Origin: an uncultured Bacteroidota bacterium
Lineage (GTDB): Bacteria > Bacteroidota > Bacteroidia > Chitinophagales > Chitinophagaceae
Assembly: GCA_903912405.1 (NCBI GenBank)
Contig: CAIWHF010000097.1
Span: 1-5,870, forward strand
Direction of reading: 5' to 3'
Length of the DNA stretch: 5,870 nt
Shown here: in pieces, positions 1 through 5,870 of the stretch
Numbering within the stretch: the first letter of the stretch is position 1
Layout: every line of letters begins with the position of its first letter
The notes under the pieces: model-generated
Databases searched by the model: none
Seen by the model: only the letters and a program-made list of their open reading frames with translations
What the model was told of the DNA's origin: nothing
Translations under genes and position numbers: made by a program

Positions 1-696
1 TTGCTCAAACTTACCTATGCGCTGTTTTATAGCCGATGTAAAAGATCCTTTTTCATGGCCAAACAATTCACTTTCTATCAATTCAGAAGGAATTGCTGAA
101 CAGTTTACTTCTATAAACGGACCATTAGCACGATTGCTTTTTTCATGTAGCGCCTTAGCGACCAATTCCTTTCCAACACCATTTTCACCAGTTATTAATA
201 CACGTGCGTCTGTAGGAGCAACTTTGTCAATAGTTTCTTTAATTTTAACTAAAGCTGAAGAAGATCCAATCATATCGGATTGGCTATTCTTATTAACTTT
301 CTTTCTCAATTGTTTCGTTTCAACAATTAAGTTGCTTCTATCTATGGCGTTTCTAATAGTTATTAACAGCCGATTTAAATCGGGTGGTTTTGCAATAAAA
401 TCAAAGGCGCCTTTTTTTACCGCATCTACAGCAGCATCGATAGTGCCATGGCCTGATATCAAAATAAAAGGGATGTCTGGCTTTAATTCCAATGCTTGAT
501 CAAGCACCTCTATACCATCCATCTTAGGCATTTTTATATCACACAAAATACAATCATAATCATTTTCTTTAATTTTCTTGATGGCCTCTACGCCATCTAC
601 TGCTTCTTCAACCTCAAATCCTTCAAAACTTAAAATATCTTTAAGTGCAGATCTTATTGCTTTTTCATCATCGACAACTAGAATTTTTTTTGACAT
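1..696 (-). CDS. NtrC-family sigma-54-dependent response regulator, N-terminal 232 residues (partial, runs off left edge)
   Basis: This is a two-component transcriptional activator: a receiver domain is phosphorylated by a sensor kinase, and an AAA+ domain then uses ATP to open sigma-54 promoters. Reading from the ATG at 696 gives 232 codons with no stop up to the window edge. Residues 1-120 form the receiver, with the acidic pair D9-D10, phospho-acceptor D53 in the CDIKMPKMDG stretch, S81 at the switch position and K103 followed by two prolines. A short charged linker leads to the AAA+ core from about residue 141 (MIGSSSAL). Walker A is GENGVGKE at 170-177, and the sigma-54-contact loop is GSFTSA at 217-222, where GAFTGA is usual. 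Walker B, the arginine fingers and any C-terminal helix-turn-helix lie outside the window. The gene starts 25 bases after the MORN-repeat gene with no promoter or terminator visible between, so co-transcription is likely. The sensor kinase and targets are not visible. Confidence 0.95.
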   Translation of the reverse strand, partial: MSKKILVVDDEKAIRSALKDILSFEGFEVEEAVDGVEAIKKIKENDYDCILCDIKMPKMDGIEVLDQALELKPDIPFILISGHGTIDAAVDAVKKGAFDFIAKPPDLNRLLITIRNAIDRSNLIVETKQLRKKVNKNSQSDMIGSSSALVKIKETIDKVAPTDARVLITGENGVGKELVAKALHEKSNRANGPFIEVNCSAIPSELIESELFGHEKGSFTSAIKQRIGKFEQ

Positions 697-721
697 TCAA
701 TTTTGTTTTAAATAAAAAAAA

Positions 722-1462
722 TTATTTCTGTTTTTTATTGCTTGGCACAACATGCGGATAATCTAACCATGGGCCTGATTTTATACCCTCTTTAAAGAAA
801 CCTTTTTGTTTTAATAAGCCATCTGTGTAAAAATACTTCCAAACACCGTTTTCTTTTCCATTCAAATAATTTCCCGTTTCGCTTATTATTCCATTGTTGT
901 AGTAAACAATGGTTTCGCCATCTAAAACACCGGCTTTATAATTTGTTTCAATCATTTTGCTACCGTTATCGTAATATAAAGTGGTAGTGCCGGAGCGCAA
1001 ATCGTTGCTATAGCTTGCTACTTCTTGTAGTTTACCATTTGGAAAATATTTTTTCTCTGTCCCTTCTTTTTTACCATCCGCATAATAGGTTTCAAAATAT
1101 AAATGATTACCATTGGTATAATATCTTTGTAAGCCTTCTAATTGATTATTAAAATAATTTTCTTTTGCACGCACCATTCCATCGCCATTAAATGTAATGC
1201 TTGGACCCATTAAAATTGCCTTGTCAAAAGATTGTAGCTTTAAGATGGCTCCATAATCGTTATAAATAGACCAAATTCCTTGTTTTCTATTATTGTCTAA
1301 AATACCCTCTTCGGCAATCTTTCCATTTTTTAAATACTGTACGAGCTGTATTTGAGCCGATTTCCTTACAGAAATAGTATCTTGTTGTGCACTCAATTGA
1401 AACGAAGTCAATAGTATTAAAATGATACTAAATATATATTTTGAGCGTAGGTTCTTATTCAT
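722..1462 (-). CDS. secreted MORN-repeat (MORN_2/YwqK-like) protein
   Basis: This is an exported 246-residue repeat protein of unknown specific role. An N-terminal signal peptide is clear: charged MNKNLRSK, a hydrophobic stretch at about 10-23, then a likely cut after LSA at about residue 25. No lipobox cysteine is present, so it is probably periplasmic or exported rather than a lipoprotein. The rest is almost entirely repeats of about 24 residues of the form GxxxxYYxNGxxxxxxxYxxGxxx. The leading glycine recurs at residues 62, 86, 110, 134, 158, 182, 206 and 230. This pattern fits the MORN variant found in YwqK-type proteins, which Bacteroidota carry in many copies. The YwqK name comes from a Bacillus antitoxin, but no toxin gene sits here, so antitoxin function should not be assumed. 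I chose the ATG at 1462 over an in-frame GTG at 1471 because it starts directly at the signal peptide. It probably heads a transcript with the downstream response regulator. Confidence 0.85.
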   Translation of the reverse strand: MNKNLRSKYIFSIILILLTSFQLSAQQDTISVRKSAQIQLVQYLKNGKIAEEGILDNNRKQGIWSIYNDYGAILKLQSFDKAILMGPSITFNGDGMVRAKENYFNNQLEGLQRYYTNGNHLYFETYYADGKKEGTEKKYFPNGKLQEVASYSNDLRSGTTTLYYDNGSKMIETNYKAGVLDGETIVYYNNGIISETGNYLNGKENGVWKYFYTDGLLKQKGFFKEGIKSGPWLDYPHVVPSNKKQK

Positions 1463-1470
1463 ATCTAACA

Positions 1471-1487
1471 CAAAATTATCAAATATA
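1471..1487 (-). promoter_or_regulatory. candidate -7 promoter elements for the MORN-repeat gene
   Basis: On the minus strand two overlapping-scale matches to the Bacteroidota -7 consensus TAnnTTTG lie just before the ATG at 1462: TATATTTG (1487 to 1480) and TAATTTTG (1478 to 1471). No good TTTG -33 element sits about 20 bases upstream of either. Initiation would leave a leader of roughly 0-12 bases. In AT-rich DNA such matches can arise by chance, so this is tentative. Confidence 0.35.
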
Positions 1488-1558
1488 ATTTAATAACGCA
1501 CACAGAAATACAGCAGCTTTTCATTCTTCTTGTTTAAATTAAAATCATCTGCATTAAG

Positions 1559-1566
1559 TACCTTTG
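1559..1566 (+). promoter_or_regulatory. candidate -7 promoter element for the NUDIX gene
   Basis: TACCTTTG matches the Bacteroidota -7 consensus TAnnTTTG and ends 6 bases before the ATG at 1573. A TTG at 1530-1532 could serve as the -33 element, but the 26-base spacer is longer than usual. Transcription would start at about the ATG itself, which implies a leaderless mRNA and argues against the upstream TTG start at 1564, which overlaps the element. Confidence 0.35.
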
Positions 1567-1572
1567 AATAGT

Positions 1573-2226
1573 ATGTTATCTCTATCCCTTGACGTTGCCA
1601 TTAGTCAACTCATTTTGCACCTTAAAAATCTTCCTGGCCAGCTAGCTCAAGAACGCATGGCTGGAAGAGTTGTTGCGTCGCCTTCCGAAATTCCTTCTAA
1701 TGCAAAATTAAGTGCCGTTATGATCTTGCTTTTCAAAAAAGAATTCGATTGGCATTTTTGCTTAATTAAAAGAGCAGAAAGTCAGGGGGCGCATAGCGGA
1801 CAATTTGCTTTTCCCGGTGGCAGCATAGATGATTTGGATACTAGCCTTTTACATACCGCCATAAGAGAAACTAAAGAAGAAATAGGGGTGCATCTAAAAG
1901 AAGAACAAATAATTGGTGCGCTTACACCACTTTACATTCCCGTTAGCAATTACCTGGTTCATCCTTTTATTGCCTATTGCGATGCGCCTACGCATTACGA
2001 ACTTCAGATAGAAGAGGTTGCCTTCGTTAAAGAATTGGAACTCGCCCATCTTTTAAACCCACTAAATAAAACTAAAACAAGTATTCGCTTAAGAGATGCT
2101 CCACATACCCAAATAAATGTACCCGCCTATAAAATTTCGGATACAGAGGTAATCTGGGGTGCTACAGCTATGATATTAGCGGAGTTTGAAGTAATTTTAA
2201 GTCGAATTAAGGAACAAATAATTTAA
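1573..2226 (+). CDS. NUDIX hydrolase, CoA pyrophosphatase type (NudL/YeaB-like)
   Basis: This is probably a soluble 217-residue hydrolase that splits coenzyme A or a related nucleotide into 3',5'-ADP and 4'-phosphopantetheine. The evidence is the UPF0035-like stretch LIKRAESQGAHSGQFAFPGG at 64-83, which marks the CoA-pyrophosphatase branch, running straight into a NUDIX box. FPGG is at 80-83, D89 stands where the first acidic ligand is expected, and R98-E99 with E102-E103 form the REtkEE metal-binding core, followed by IGV. The 15-residue spacing from the last Gly of FPGG to Arg matches what I recall for E. coli NudL. The usual second Arg of the UPF0035 motif is Gly (G72) here. A region of about 45 residues precedes the fold, as in relatives. 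I chose the ATG at 1573 over an in-frame TTG at 1564 because the TTG lies in the likely -7 element. It lies upstream of alaS on the same strand, with a 71-base gap and no clear terminator, so partial read-through is possible. Substrate remains inferred. Confidence 0.88.
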   Translation: MLSLSLDVAISQLILHLKNLPGQLAQERMAGRVVASPSEIPSNAKLSAVMILLFKKEFDWHFCLIKRAESQGAHSGQFAFPGGSIDDLDTSLLHTAIRETKEEIGVHLKEEQIIGALTPLYIPVSNYLVHPFIAYCDAPTHYELQIEEVAFVKELELAHLLNPLNKTKTSIRLRDAPHTQINVPAYKISDTEVIWGATAMILAEFEVILSRIKEQII

Positions 2227-2231
2227 TTTTG
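2224..2231 (+). promoter_or_regulatory. candidate -7 element for alaS overlapping the NUDIX stop codon
   Basis: TAATTTTG matches the TAnnTTTG consensus, and its first TAA-containing bases include the stop codon (2224-2226) of the NUDIX gene. A start about 6 bases downstream would give a leader of roughly 60 bases to the alaS ATG at 2298. No convincing -33 TTTG lies at the right distance; the nearest, at 2185-2188, is 35 bases away. Chance match is possible. Confidence 0.25.
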
Positions 2232-2233
2232 TG

Positions 2234-2277
2234 ATTCCAAAATAAATGATTGGAATACTATCCTAAGATAATTTCCA
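2234..2277 (+). promoter_or_regulatory. alaS leader with two competing hairpins (possible attenuator or binding site)
   Basis: Segment A ATTCCAA (2234-2240) is perfectly complementary to segment B TTGGAAT (2250-2256) across a 9-base loop. Most of B, TGGAA (2251-2255), can instead pair with segment C TTCCA (2273-2277); that second hairpin is capped by an inner TATC/GATA stem (2259-2262 with 2267-2270). The two structures exclude each other. No U-run follows either, so neither is a standard intrinsic terminator. The stems are short, and a regulatory role is inference only. Confidence 0.25.
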
Positions 2278-2297
2278 CAAAATGCTATAACAACACT

Positions 2298-4901
2298 ATG
2301 CTTACATCTGCTGAAATACGTCAACAATTTCTTGACTTCTTTAAGTCAAAAGAACATTTAATAGTTCCGTCTGCACCCATTGTAGTAAAAAACGACCCAA
2401 CTTTGTTGTTTACCAATGCAGGTATGAACCAATTTAAAGATTACTTTTTAGGTAATGGCTCACCTTTACATACAAGAATAGCAGATACTCAAAAATGCTT
2501 GCGTGTAAGTGGCAAGCATAATGATCTTGAAGAAGTAGGCGTGGATACGTATCATCATACTATGTTTGAAATGTTGGGCAATTGGAGCTTTGGAGACTAT
2601 TTTAAAAAAGAAGCCATTGCTTGGAGTTGGGAATTACTAACAGAAGTGTATAAGCTTGATAAAAGCAGATTATATGTTTCTGTTTTTGAGGGTGATGAAA
2701 AAGAAGGCTTGCCAGCTAGCACTATTGCTTTAGAAGAATGGAAAAAAATCGTTGATGCATCACATATTGTTTTTGGAAATAAAAAAGATAATTTCTGGGA
2801 AATGGGTGATATAGGGCCTTGTGGACCCTGTAGTGAAATACATATCGATTTGCGATCAGATGAAGAACGCGCACAAATAGCCGGTAAAGACTTAGTCAAT
2901 AAAGATCATCCTCAGGTTATTGAAATTTGGAATAATGTATTCATGCAATACAATCGTTTGAAAGATGGCTCTCTTCAACCGCTACCTGCTCAGCATGTAG
3001 ATACCGGTATGGGCTTTGAACGTTTAGTAAGAGCGGTACAGGGAAAAGCATCTAATTATGATACTGACGTATTCACAGGTACCATTCAAGAAGTAGCTTC
3101 AATCACTAACAAAGCATATCATTTTGGTGATACCAAACAAGATGTTGCTTTTAGAGTGATAGCCGATCATATACGTGCCATTGGCTTTGCTATTGCAGAC
3201 GGACAACTACCGAGCAATACAGGAGCAGGCTATGTTATTAGAAGAATTTTAAGAAGAGCAGTTAGATACTACTATTCGTATTTAGATTACAAACAACCTT
3301 TGTTATTTAAATTAATCCCCGTCATTGCTCAGCAATTCGAAAAAGTTTTCCCTGAATTACATGCCCAATTAGAATTTGTATCAAAAGTAGTACGAGAAGA
3401 AGAAGAAGGCTTTTTAAGAACCTTAGAAAAGGGGTTGAAGCGAATGGAAGAGGTGCTGAAAGCCGATTCTATTTGTATTAATGGCGCTATTGCTTTCGAG
3501 CTTTATGATACCTATGGTTTTCCGTTAGATCTAACGCGATTGATTGCCCAAGAACAAGGCAAAACGGTTGATGAGGCAGGCTTTGAAAGCGAAATGGCCA
3601 AACAAAAAAACAGATCTAGAGCGGCTACTGCATTAGATACAGAAGATTGGATACAAGTAAATAATATGGATACCGTTCAGTTTGTGGGCTATGAACATAG
3701 CGCTTGTAAAACGAGCATTATTAAATATAGAAAGGTTACAGCTAAAGGCAAAGAGAGCTATCAGCTTGTTTTAGAAAAAACCCCTTTTTACGCAGAAAGC
3801 GGTGGACAAATAGGTGATACTGGCTATTTGAAAAATAAACTAGATACGATCATCATTACAAATACTAAAAAAGAAAATGACTTAATCATTCATTTTACTG
3901 ATGCATTACCAAGTTCACTAGAGGGTACTTTCGATGCTCAAATTGACGAAGCAAAAAGACTACAAACAACACTACACCATAGTGCAACACACTTGATGCA
4001 CGCTGCTTTACAACAAGTTTTAGGTAGTCATGTAGCTCAAAAAGGGTCTTTGAATAGTGATGCTATTTTACGTTTCGACTTTTCTCATTTCGCAAAAATG
4101 ACACCTGAAGAAATTAAAAAAGTAGAACAATTAGTTAATGAAAAAATTAGAGCGACTATCCCCGTTGTTATTAAAGAAATGAGCAAAGAAGAGGCCCATG
4201 CAATTGGGGCAACTGCTTTGTTTGGTGAAAAATATGGCGATCGCGTACGTGTTGTTATTATGGATCCTAATTATTCTATTGAATTATGTGGTGGCACGCA
4301 TGTAAGCAATACCGGAGCAATTGGACTTTTCAAAATCCAAAGTGAAAGTGCTGTTGCTGCAGGGGTTAGAAGAATTGAAGCGGTGTGTGGCGCATTAGCT
4401 GAAGCAGCTATTGCGGAGAGTTTACAAGAATTAGACGCTGTGAAAAACCTTTTAAAAAATCCAAAAGATACGGTTAAGGCTATTGAAAACCTGCAAAGCG
4501 AGCTCTCTGGCATCAAAAAACAACTTGAAGCTATTGAACAGCAACAATGGGCTATTATCGCTCAAGACTTGGCCAACAAAGCAATACTGGTAAATAACAA
4601 AAAGTTTATTGGTGCAGAATTACATGTTTCCAATGCTGATGCGTTAAAGAAAATATGCTCCGACTTAAGAGCACATGCTTCACTCATTGTTGTAGTTGCG
4701 TCTATTGATGGAAAAGCGCAAGTAGCTGTAGGCGTTGACGATACGCAAGCACAAGAATTCAATGCAGCTACAATCATAAAACAGCACATTGCTCCGCTTA
4801 TTAAGGGCGGTGGCGGTGGCCAAAGCACCCTAGCAACAGCAGGGGGACAAGATGTAAGTAAATTACAAGATATTATAACCGTTGTAAAGGGTTTACTCTA
4901 A
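2298..4901 (+). CDS. alaS: alanyl-tRNA synthetase (AlaRS)
   Basis: This cytoplasmic enzyme charges tRNA-Ala with alanine and edits mischarged Ser- and Gly-tRNA-Ala. It is essential. The 867 residues match the usual full length (E. coli about 876). The class II catalytic core is at the N-terminus: motif 1 region with TLLFTNAGMNQFKDYFLG (35-52), GKHNDLEEVG (72-81), motif 2 region with FEMLGNWSFGDYF (90-102), FWEMGDIGPCGPCSEIH (166-182) and motif 3 DTGMGFERL (235-243). A helical tRNA-binding region follows. The editing part contains AESGGQIGDTG (499-509) and the zinc ligands H561/H565 (HSATH) and C664/H668 (CGGTH). A predicted coiled-coil stretch at about 700-755 leads to the C-Ala domain, with the glycine-rich KGGGGGQSTLATAGGQD (836-852). 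All signature residues are intact. I chose the ATG at 2298, which gives the standard MLTSAEIRQQFLDFF start; an in-frame TTG at 2250 would add 16 unmatched residues across the hairpin region. No Shine-Dalgarno site is visible. Confidence 0.99.
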   Translation: MLTSAEIRQQFLDFFKSKEHLIVPSAPIVVKNDPTLLFTNAGMNQFKDYFLGNGSPLHTRIADTQKCLRVSGKHNDLEEVGVDTYHHTMFEMLGNWSFGDYFKKEAIAWSWELLTEVYKLDKSRLYVSVFEGDEKEGLPASTIALEEWKKIVDASHIVFGNKKDNFWEMGDIGPCGPCSEIHIDLRSDEERAQIAGKDLVNKDHPQVIEIWNNVFMQYNRLKDGSLQPLPAQHVDTGMGFERLVRAVQGKASNYDTDVFTGTIQEVASITNKAYHFGDTKQDVAFRVIADHIRAIGFAIADGQLPSNTGAGYVIRRILRRAVRYYYSYLDYKQPLLFKLIPVIAQQFEKVFPELHAQLEFVSKVVREEEEGFLRTLEKGLKRMEEVLKADSICINGAIAFELYDTYGFPLDLTRLIAQEQGKTVDEAGFESEMAKQKNRSRAATALDTEDWIQVNNMDTVQFVGYEHSACKTSIIKYRKVTAKGKESYQLVLEKTPFYAESGGQIGDTGYLKNKLDTIIITNTKKENDLIIHFTDALPSSLEGTFDAQIDEAKRLQTTLHHSATHLMHAALQQVLGSHVAQKGSLNSDAILRFDFSHFAKMTPEEIKKVEQLVNEKIRATIPVVIKEMSKEEAHAIGATALFGEKYGDRVRVVIMDPNYSIELCGGTHVSNTGAIGLFKIQSESAVAAGVRRIEAVCGALAEAAIAESLQELDAVKNLLKNPKDTVKAIENLQSELSGIKKQLEAIEQQQWAIIAQDLANKAILVNNKKFIGAELHVSNADALKKICSDLRAHASLIVVVASIDGKAQVAVGVDDTQAQEFNAATIIKQHIAPLIKGGGGGQSTLATAGGQDVSKLQDIITVVKGLL

Positions 4902-4939
4902 CAAAAAAGGCGTTTCGAATGAAACGCCTTTTTTGTTAG
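4898..4939. terminator. bidirectional intrinsic terminator between alaS and the beta-barrel gene
   Basis: A perfect 19-bp inverted repeat with a 4-base GAAT loop (4917-4920): the left arm is 4898-4916 and the right arm 4921-4939. The core GGCGTTTC/GAAACGCC is flanked by six A on one side and six T on the other, so the transcript ends in a U-rich arm in both directions. The alaS stop codon (4899-4901) lies inside the left arm, and the convergent gene's stop is 10 bases beyond the right arm. Confidence 0.93.
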
Positions 4940-4949
4940 TATTGGCTTT

Positions 4950-5627
4950 TTATAATCCAGAGATACAAAGACCTACAGAGTATGGTGTTATATCAGGACC
5001 ACTTCCAGCTTTGAATAAGGTATTTAAATTATAAGCAACAAACAGCGAAAAATTGCCATAGCCTACTCTTGCAGTAGCTGCAAACCTCCACGTATCTAAA
5101 AAATGTTTTGAAACTACTTTATCTGTAGTTTTAACACCACTAAAAGAGTAAACACCTTTTGTATGCGCTTGAAATAAGGTTCCAATTCTTAGACCAATAG
5201 CCGCTTTAAAACCTTTGTTCTTATTGACATTATTGTCAAAATAACGCAATTCTAAAGGAGCCTCAAAATAAGCCGTTGTCAGTTTATATTTACTATAGTT
5301 TTTGGTTTCTGCCTCAAACTTTACAAAAGTAGTGTCGGCAAAACGCGCCTCTTGATTATCTAAATAAATGCTACTGCTACCTATGCCAATGCCTGCTGCA
5401 AAACTTAATTTTGAATTTTTTAGAGGATAATTTTTACATAGATATACATTTAAACCTTTTCCTATTCCAGTAGTATGAATGGAATCTGGTTTGCCAGCCC
5501 ATCCGTCAATGCCTAATTGAATCATTAAAAAATCGCTAGCCGGTTTTTCGGTCGGTGTTTTAGTTTGCGCACTTACCGTTGTGCCCAATGCCAACATGCT
5601 TAGTAGTAAAAGTCGAAGTAATTTCAT
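4950..5627 (-). CDS. outer-membrane beta-barrel protein (PorT/porin-like family)
   Basis: This is a 225-residue exported protein, most likely a small outer-membrane beta-barrel of the kind that is abundant in Bacteroidota; its specific role is not known. The signal peptide is clear: MKLLR, a leucine-rich core to about residue 15, then a likely cut after VSA at residue 20. The mature part alternates polar and hydrophobic residues in strand-like runs at about 33-43, 55-66, 73-90, 98-130, 138-151, 179-190, 192-202 and 213-223. Glycine-rich strand ends such as FAAGIGIGSSSIYL (76-89) and the C-terminal FSLFVAYNLNTLFKAG (193-208), then GPDITPYSVGL, resemble the ending common in this family. It ends in Leu rather than the Phe typical of many outer-membrane proteins. 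No lipobox is seen; the only cysteines are C64 and C221. It is convergent with alaS and shares its terminator, and has its own candidate promoter at 5655-5662. Confidence 0.82.
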   Translation of the reverse strand: MKLLRLLLLSMLALGTTVSAQTKTPTEKPASDFLMIQLGIDGWAGKPDSIHTTGIGKGLNVYLCKNYPLKNSKLSFAAGIGIGSSSIYLDNQEARFADTTFVKFEAETKNYSKYKLTTAYFEAPLELRYFDNNVNKNKGFKAAIGLRIGTLFQAHTKGVYSFSGVKTTDKVVSKHFLDTWRFAATARVGYGNFSLFVAYNLNTLFKAGSGPDITPYSVGLCISGL

Positions 5628-5654
5628 AAATTAAAAAAATCTATAATTGAAAAG

Positions 5655-5662
5655 CAAAGATA
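5655..5662 (-). promoter_or_regulatory. candidate -7 promoter element for the beta-barrel gene
   Basis: On the minus strand TATCTTTG (5662 to 5655) is an exact TAnnTTTG match, 27 bases before the ATG at 5627. This would give a leader of about 20 bases. No clear TTTG -33 element is seen about 20 bases upstream. The remaining DNA up to the tRNA (5663-5767) holds no gene that I can support. Confidence 0.4.
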
Positions 5663-5767
5663 CAAGCTAAGTTTAGCACTTTTTGTTAAAATATTTTATA
5701 ATAGATGGCCTATAAATTACCAAGATTAAAAAAAAACACTTATTTTCGCATTCCTTTAATGAATTAT

Positions 5768-5842
5768 GGAGATGGTAGCTCAGTTGGTTAGAGCGCCTGA
5801 TTGTGGTTCAGGAGGTCGTGGGTTCGATCCCCATTCTTCTCC
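5768..5842 (+). tRNA. tRNA-His (anticodon GTG)
   Basis: A full cloverleaf can be drawn. The D-stem is GCTC/GAGC (5778-5781 with 5791-5794). The anticodon stem is CCTGA/TCAGG (5796-5800 with 5808-5812), with loop TTGTGGT and anticodon GTG at 5803-5805. The variable loop is 5 bases. The T-stem is GTGGG/CCCAT, with loop TTCGATC at 5823-5829. G at 5768 fits the extra G-1 of histidine tRNAs, facing discriminator C73 at 5842. The acceptor stem GAGATGG/TCTTCTC has a T-T mismatch at pair 5-68 and a G-T wobble at 7-66. Only CA follows C73, so the CCA end is not fully encoded and would be added by the CCA enzyme. A one-mismatch -7-like element, TATTTTCG, lies at 5741-5748. No terminator is visible before the window ends. 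Confidence 0.96.
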
Positions 5843-5870
5843 CATCTCAAAATAATAAAACGCTCAAAAA

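Noticed and set aside
17..499. Plus-strand open frame of 160 codons
   Set aside because: It lies opposite the response regulator, whose receiver and AAA+ motifs are unmistakable on the minus strand. The plus-strand product has no recognisable domain.
722..1462. Toxin-antitoxin module suggested by the YwqK-type repeats
   Set aside because: The protein has a signal peptide, and no toxin-like gene is adjacent; the next gene is a response regulator.
2246..2266. Six-codon mini-ORF (MIGILS) in the alaS leader, considered as an attenuator leader peptide
   Set aside because: It has no alanine codon and no ribosome binding site, so classical alanine-sensing attenuation is not supported.
2227..2297. 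T-box riboswitch ahead of alaS
   Set aside because: The 71-base gap is too short and has no T-box core sequence or terminator; T-boxes are essentially a Gram-positive feature.
2597..2899. Minus-strand open frame of 100 codons inside alaS
   Set aside because: Antisense shadow of the AlaRS catalytic core; low-complexity composition with no family resemblance.
4271..4828. Two minus-strand open frames (4271-4516 and 4562-4828) inside alaS
   Set aside because: Both are antisense to the conserved editing and C-Ala regions, and their residues mirror the sense codons.
5682..5702. TTTG followed by TATAAT, considered as a plus-strand promoter for the tRNA
   Set aside because: The spacing (11 bases) is too short, the tRNA is more than 60 bases away, and TATAAT is not the Bacteroidota -7 form.

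Overview
The window reads as ordinary chromosomal DNA from a member of the Bacteroidota, most likely a Chitinophagaceae-like lineage. This is an inference from AT-rich sequence, absence of clear Shine-Dalgarno sites, several TAnnTTTG elements (the Bacteroidota -7 promoter consensus) ahead of genes, and the protein families present. No phage, insertion sequence, CRISPR array or obvious foreign island is visible, and no stretch over 300 bases lacks a gene.

Left part, minus strand: a secreted MORN-repeat protein (722-1462) is followed 25 bases downstream by a sigma-54-type response regulator (start at 696) that runs off the left edge. The two look co-transcribed. A 110-base divergent control region (1463-1572) separates them from the plus-strand genes.

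Middle, plus strand: a NUDIX hydrolase of the CoA pyrophosphatase type (1573-2226) and, 71 bases on, alanyl-tRNA synthetase alaS (2298-4901). The leader between them can form two competing hairpins. alaS ends inside a perfect 19-bp hairpin (4898-4939) that also faces the end of the next, convergent gene, so it probably serves as a shared two-way terminator.

Right part: a minus-strand outer-membrane beta-barrel protein (4950-5627), then a plus-strand tRNA-His with anticodon GTG (5768-5842).

Functionally this is a mix: translation (alaS, tRNA-His), probable CoA or nucleotide housekeeping (NUDIX), envelope proteins (MORN-repeat, beta-barrel) and a transcriptional activator. I do not see an undescribed multi-gene system. 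The points most worth checking are the competing hairpins ahead of alaS, the altered GAFTGA loop of the regulator, the strict 24-residue repeat of the MORN protein, and probable leaderless or very short-leader starts.
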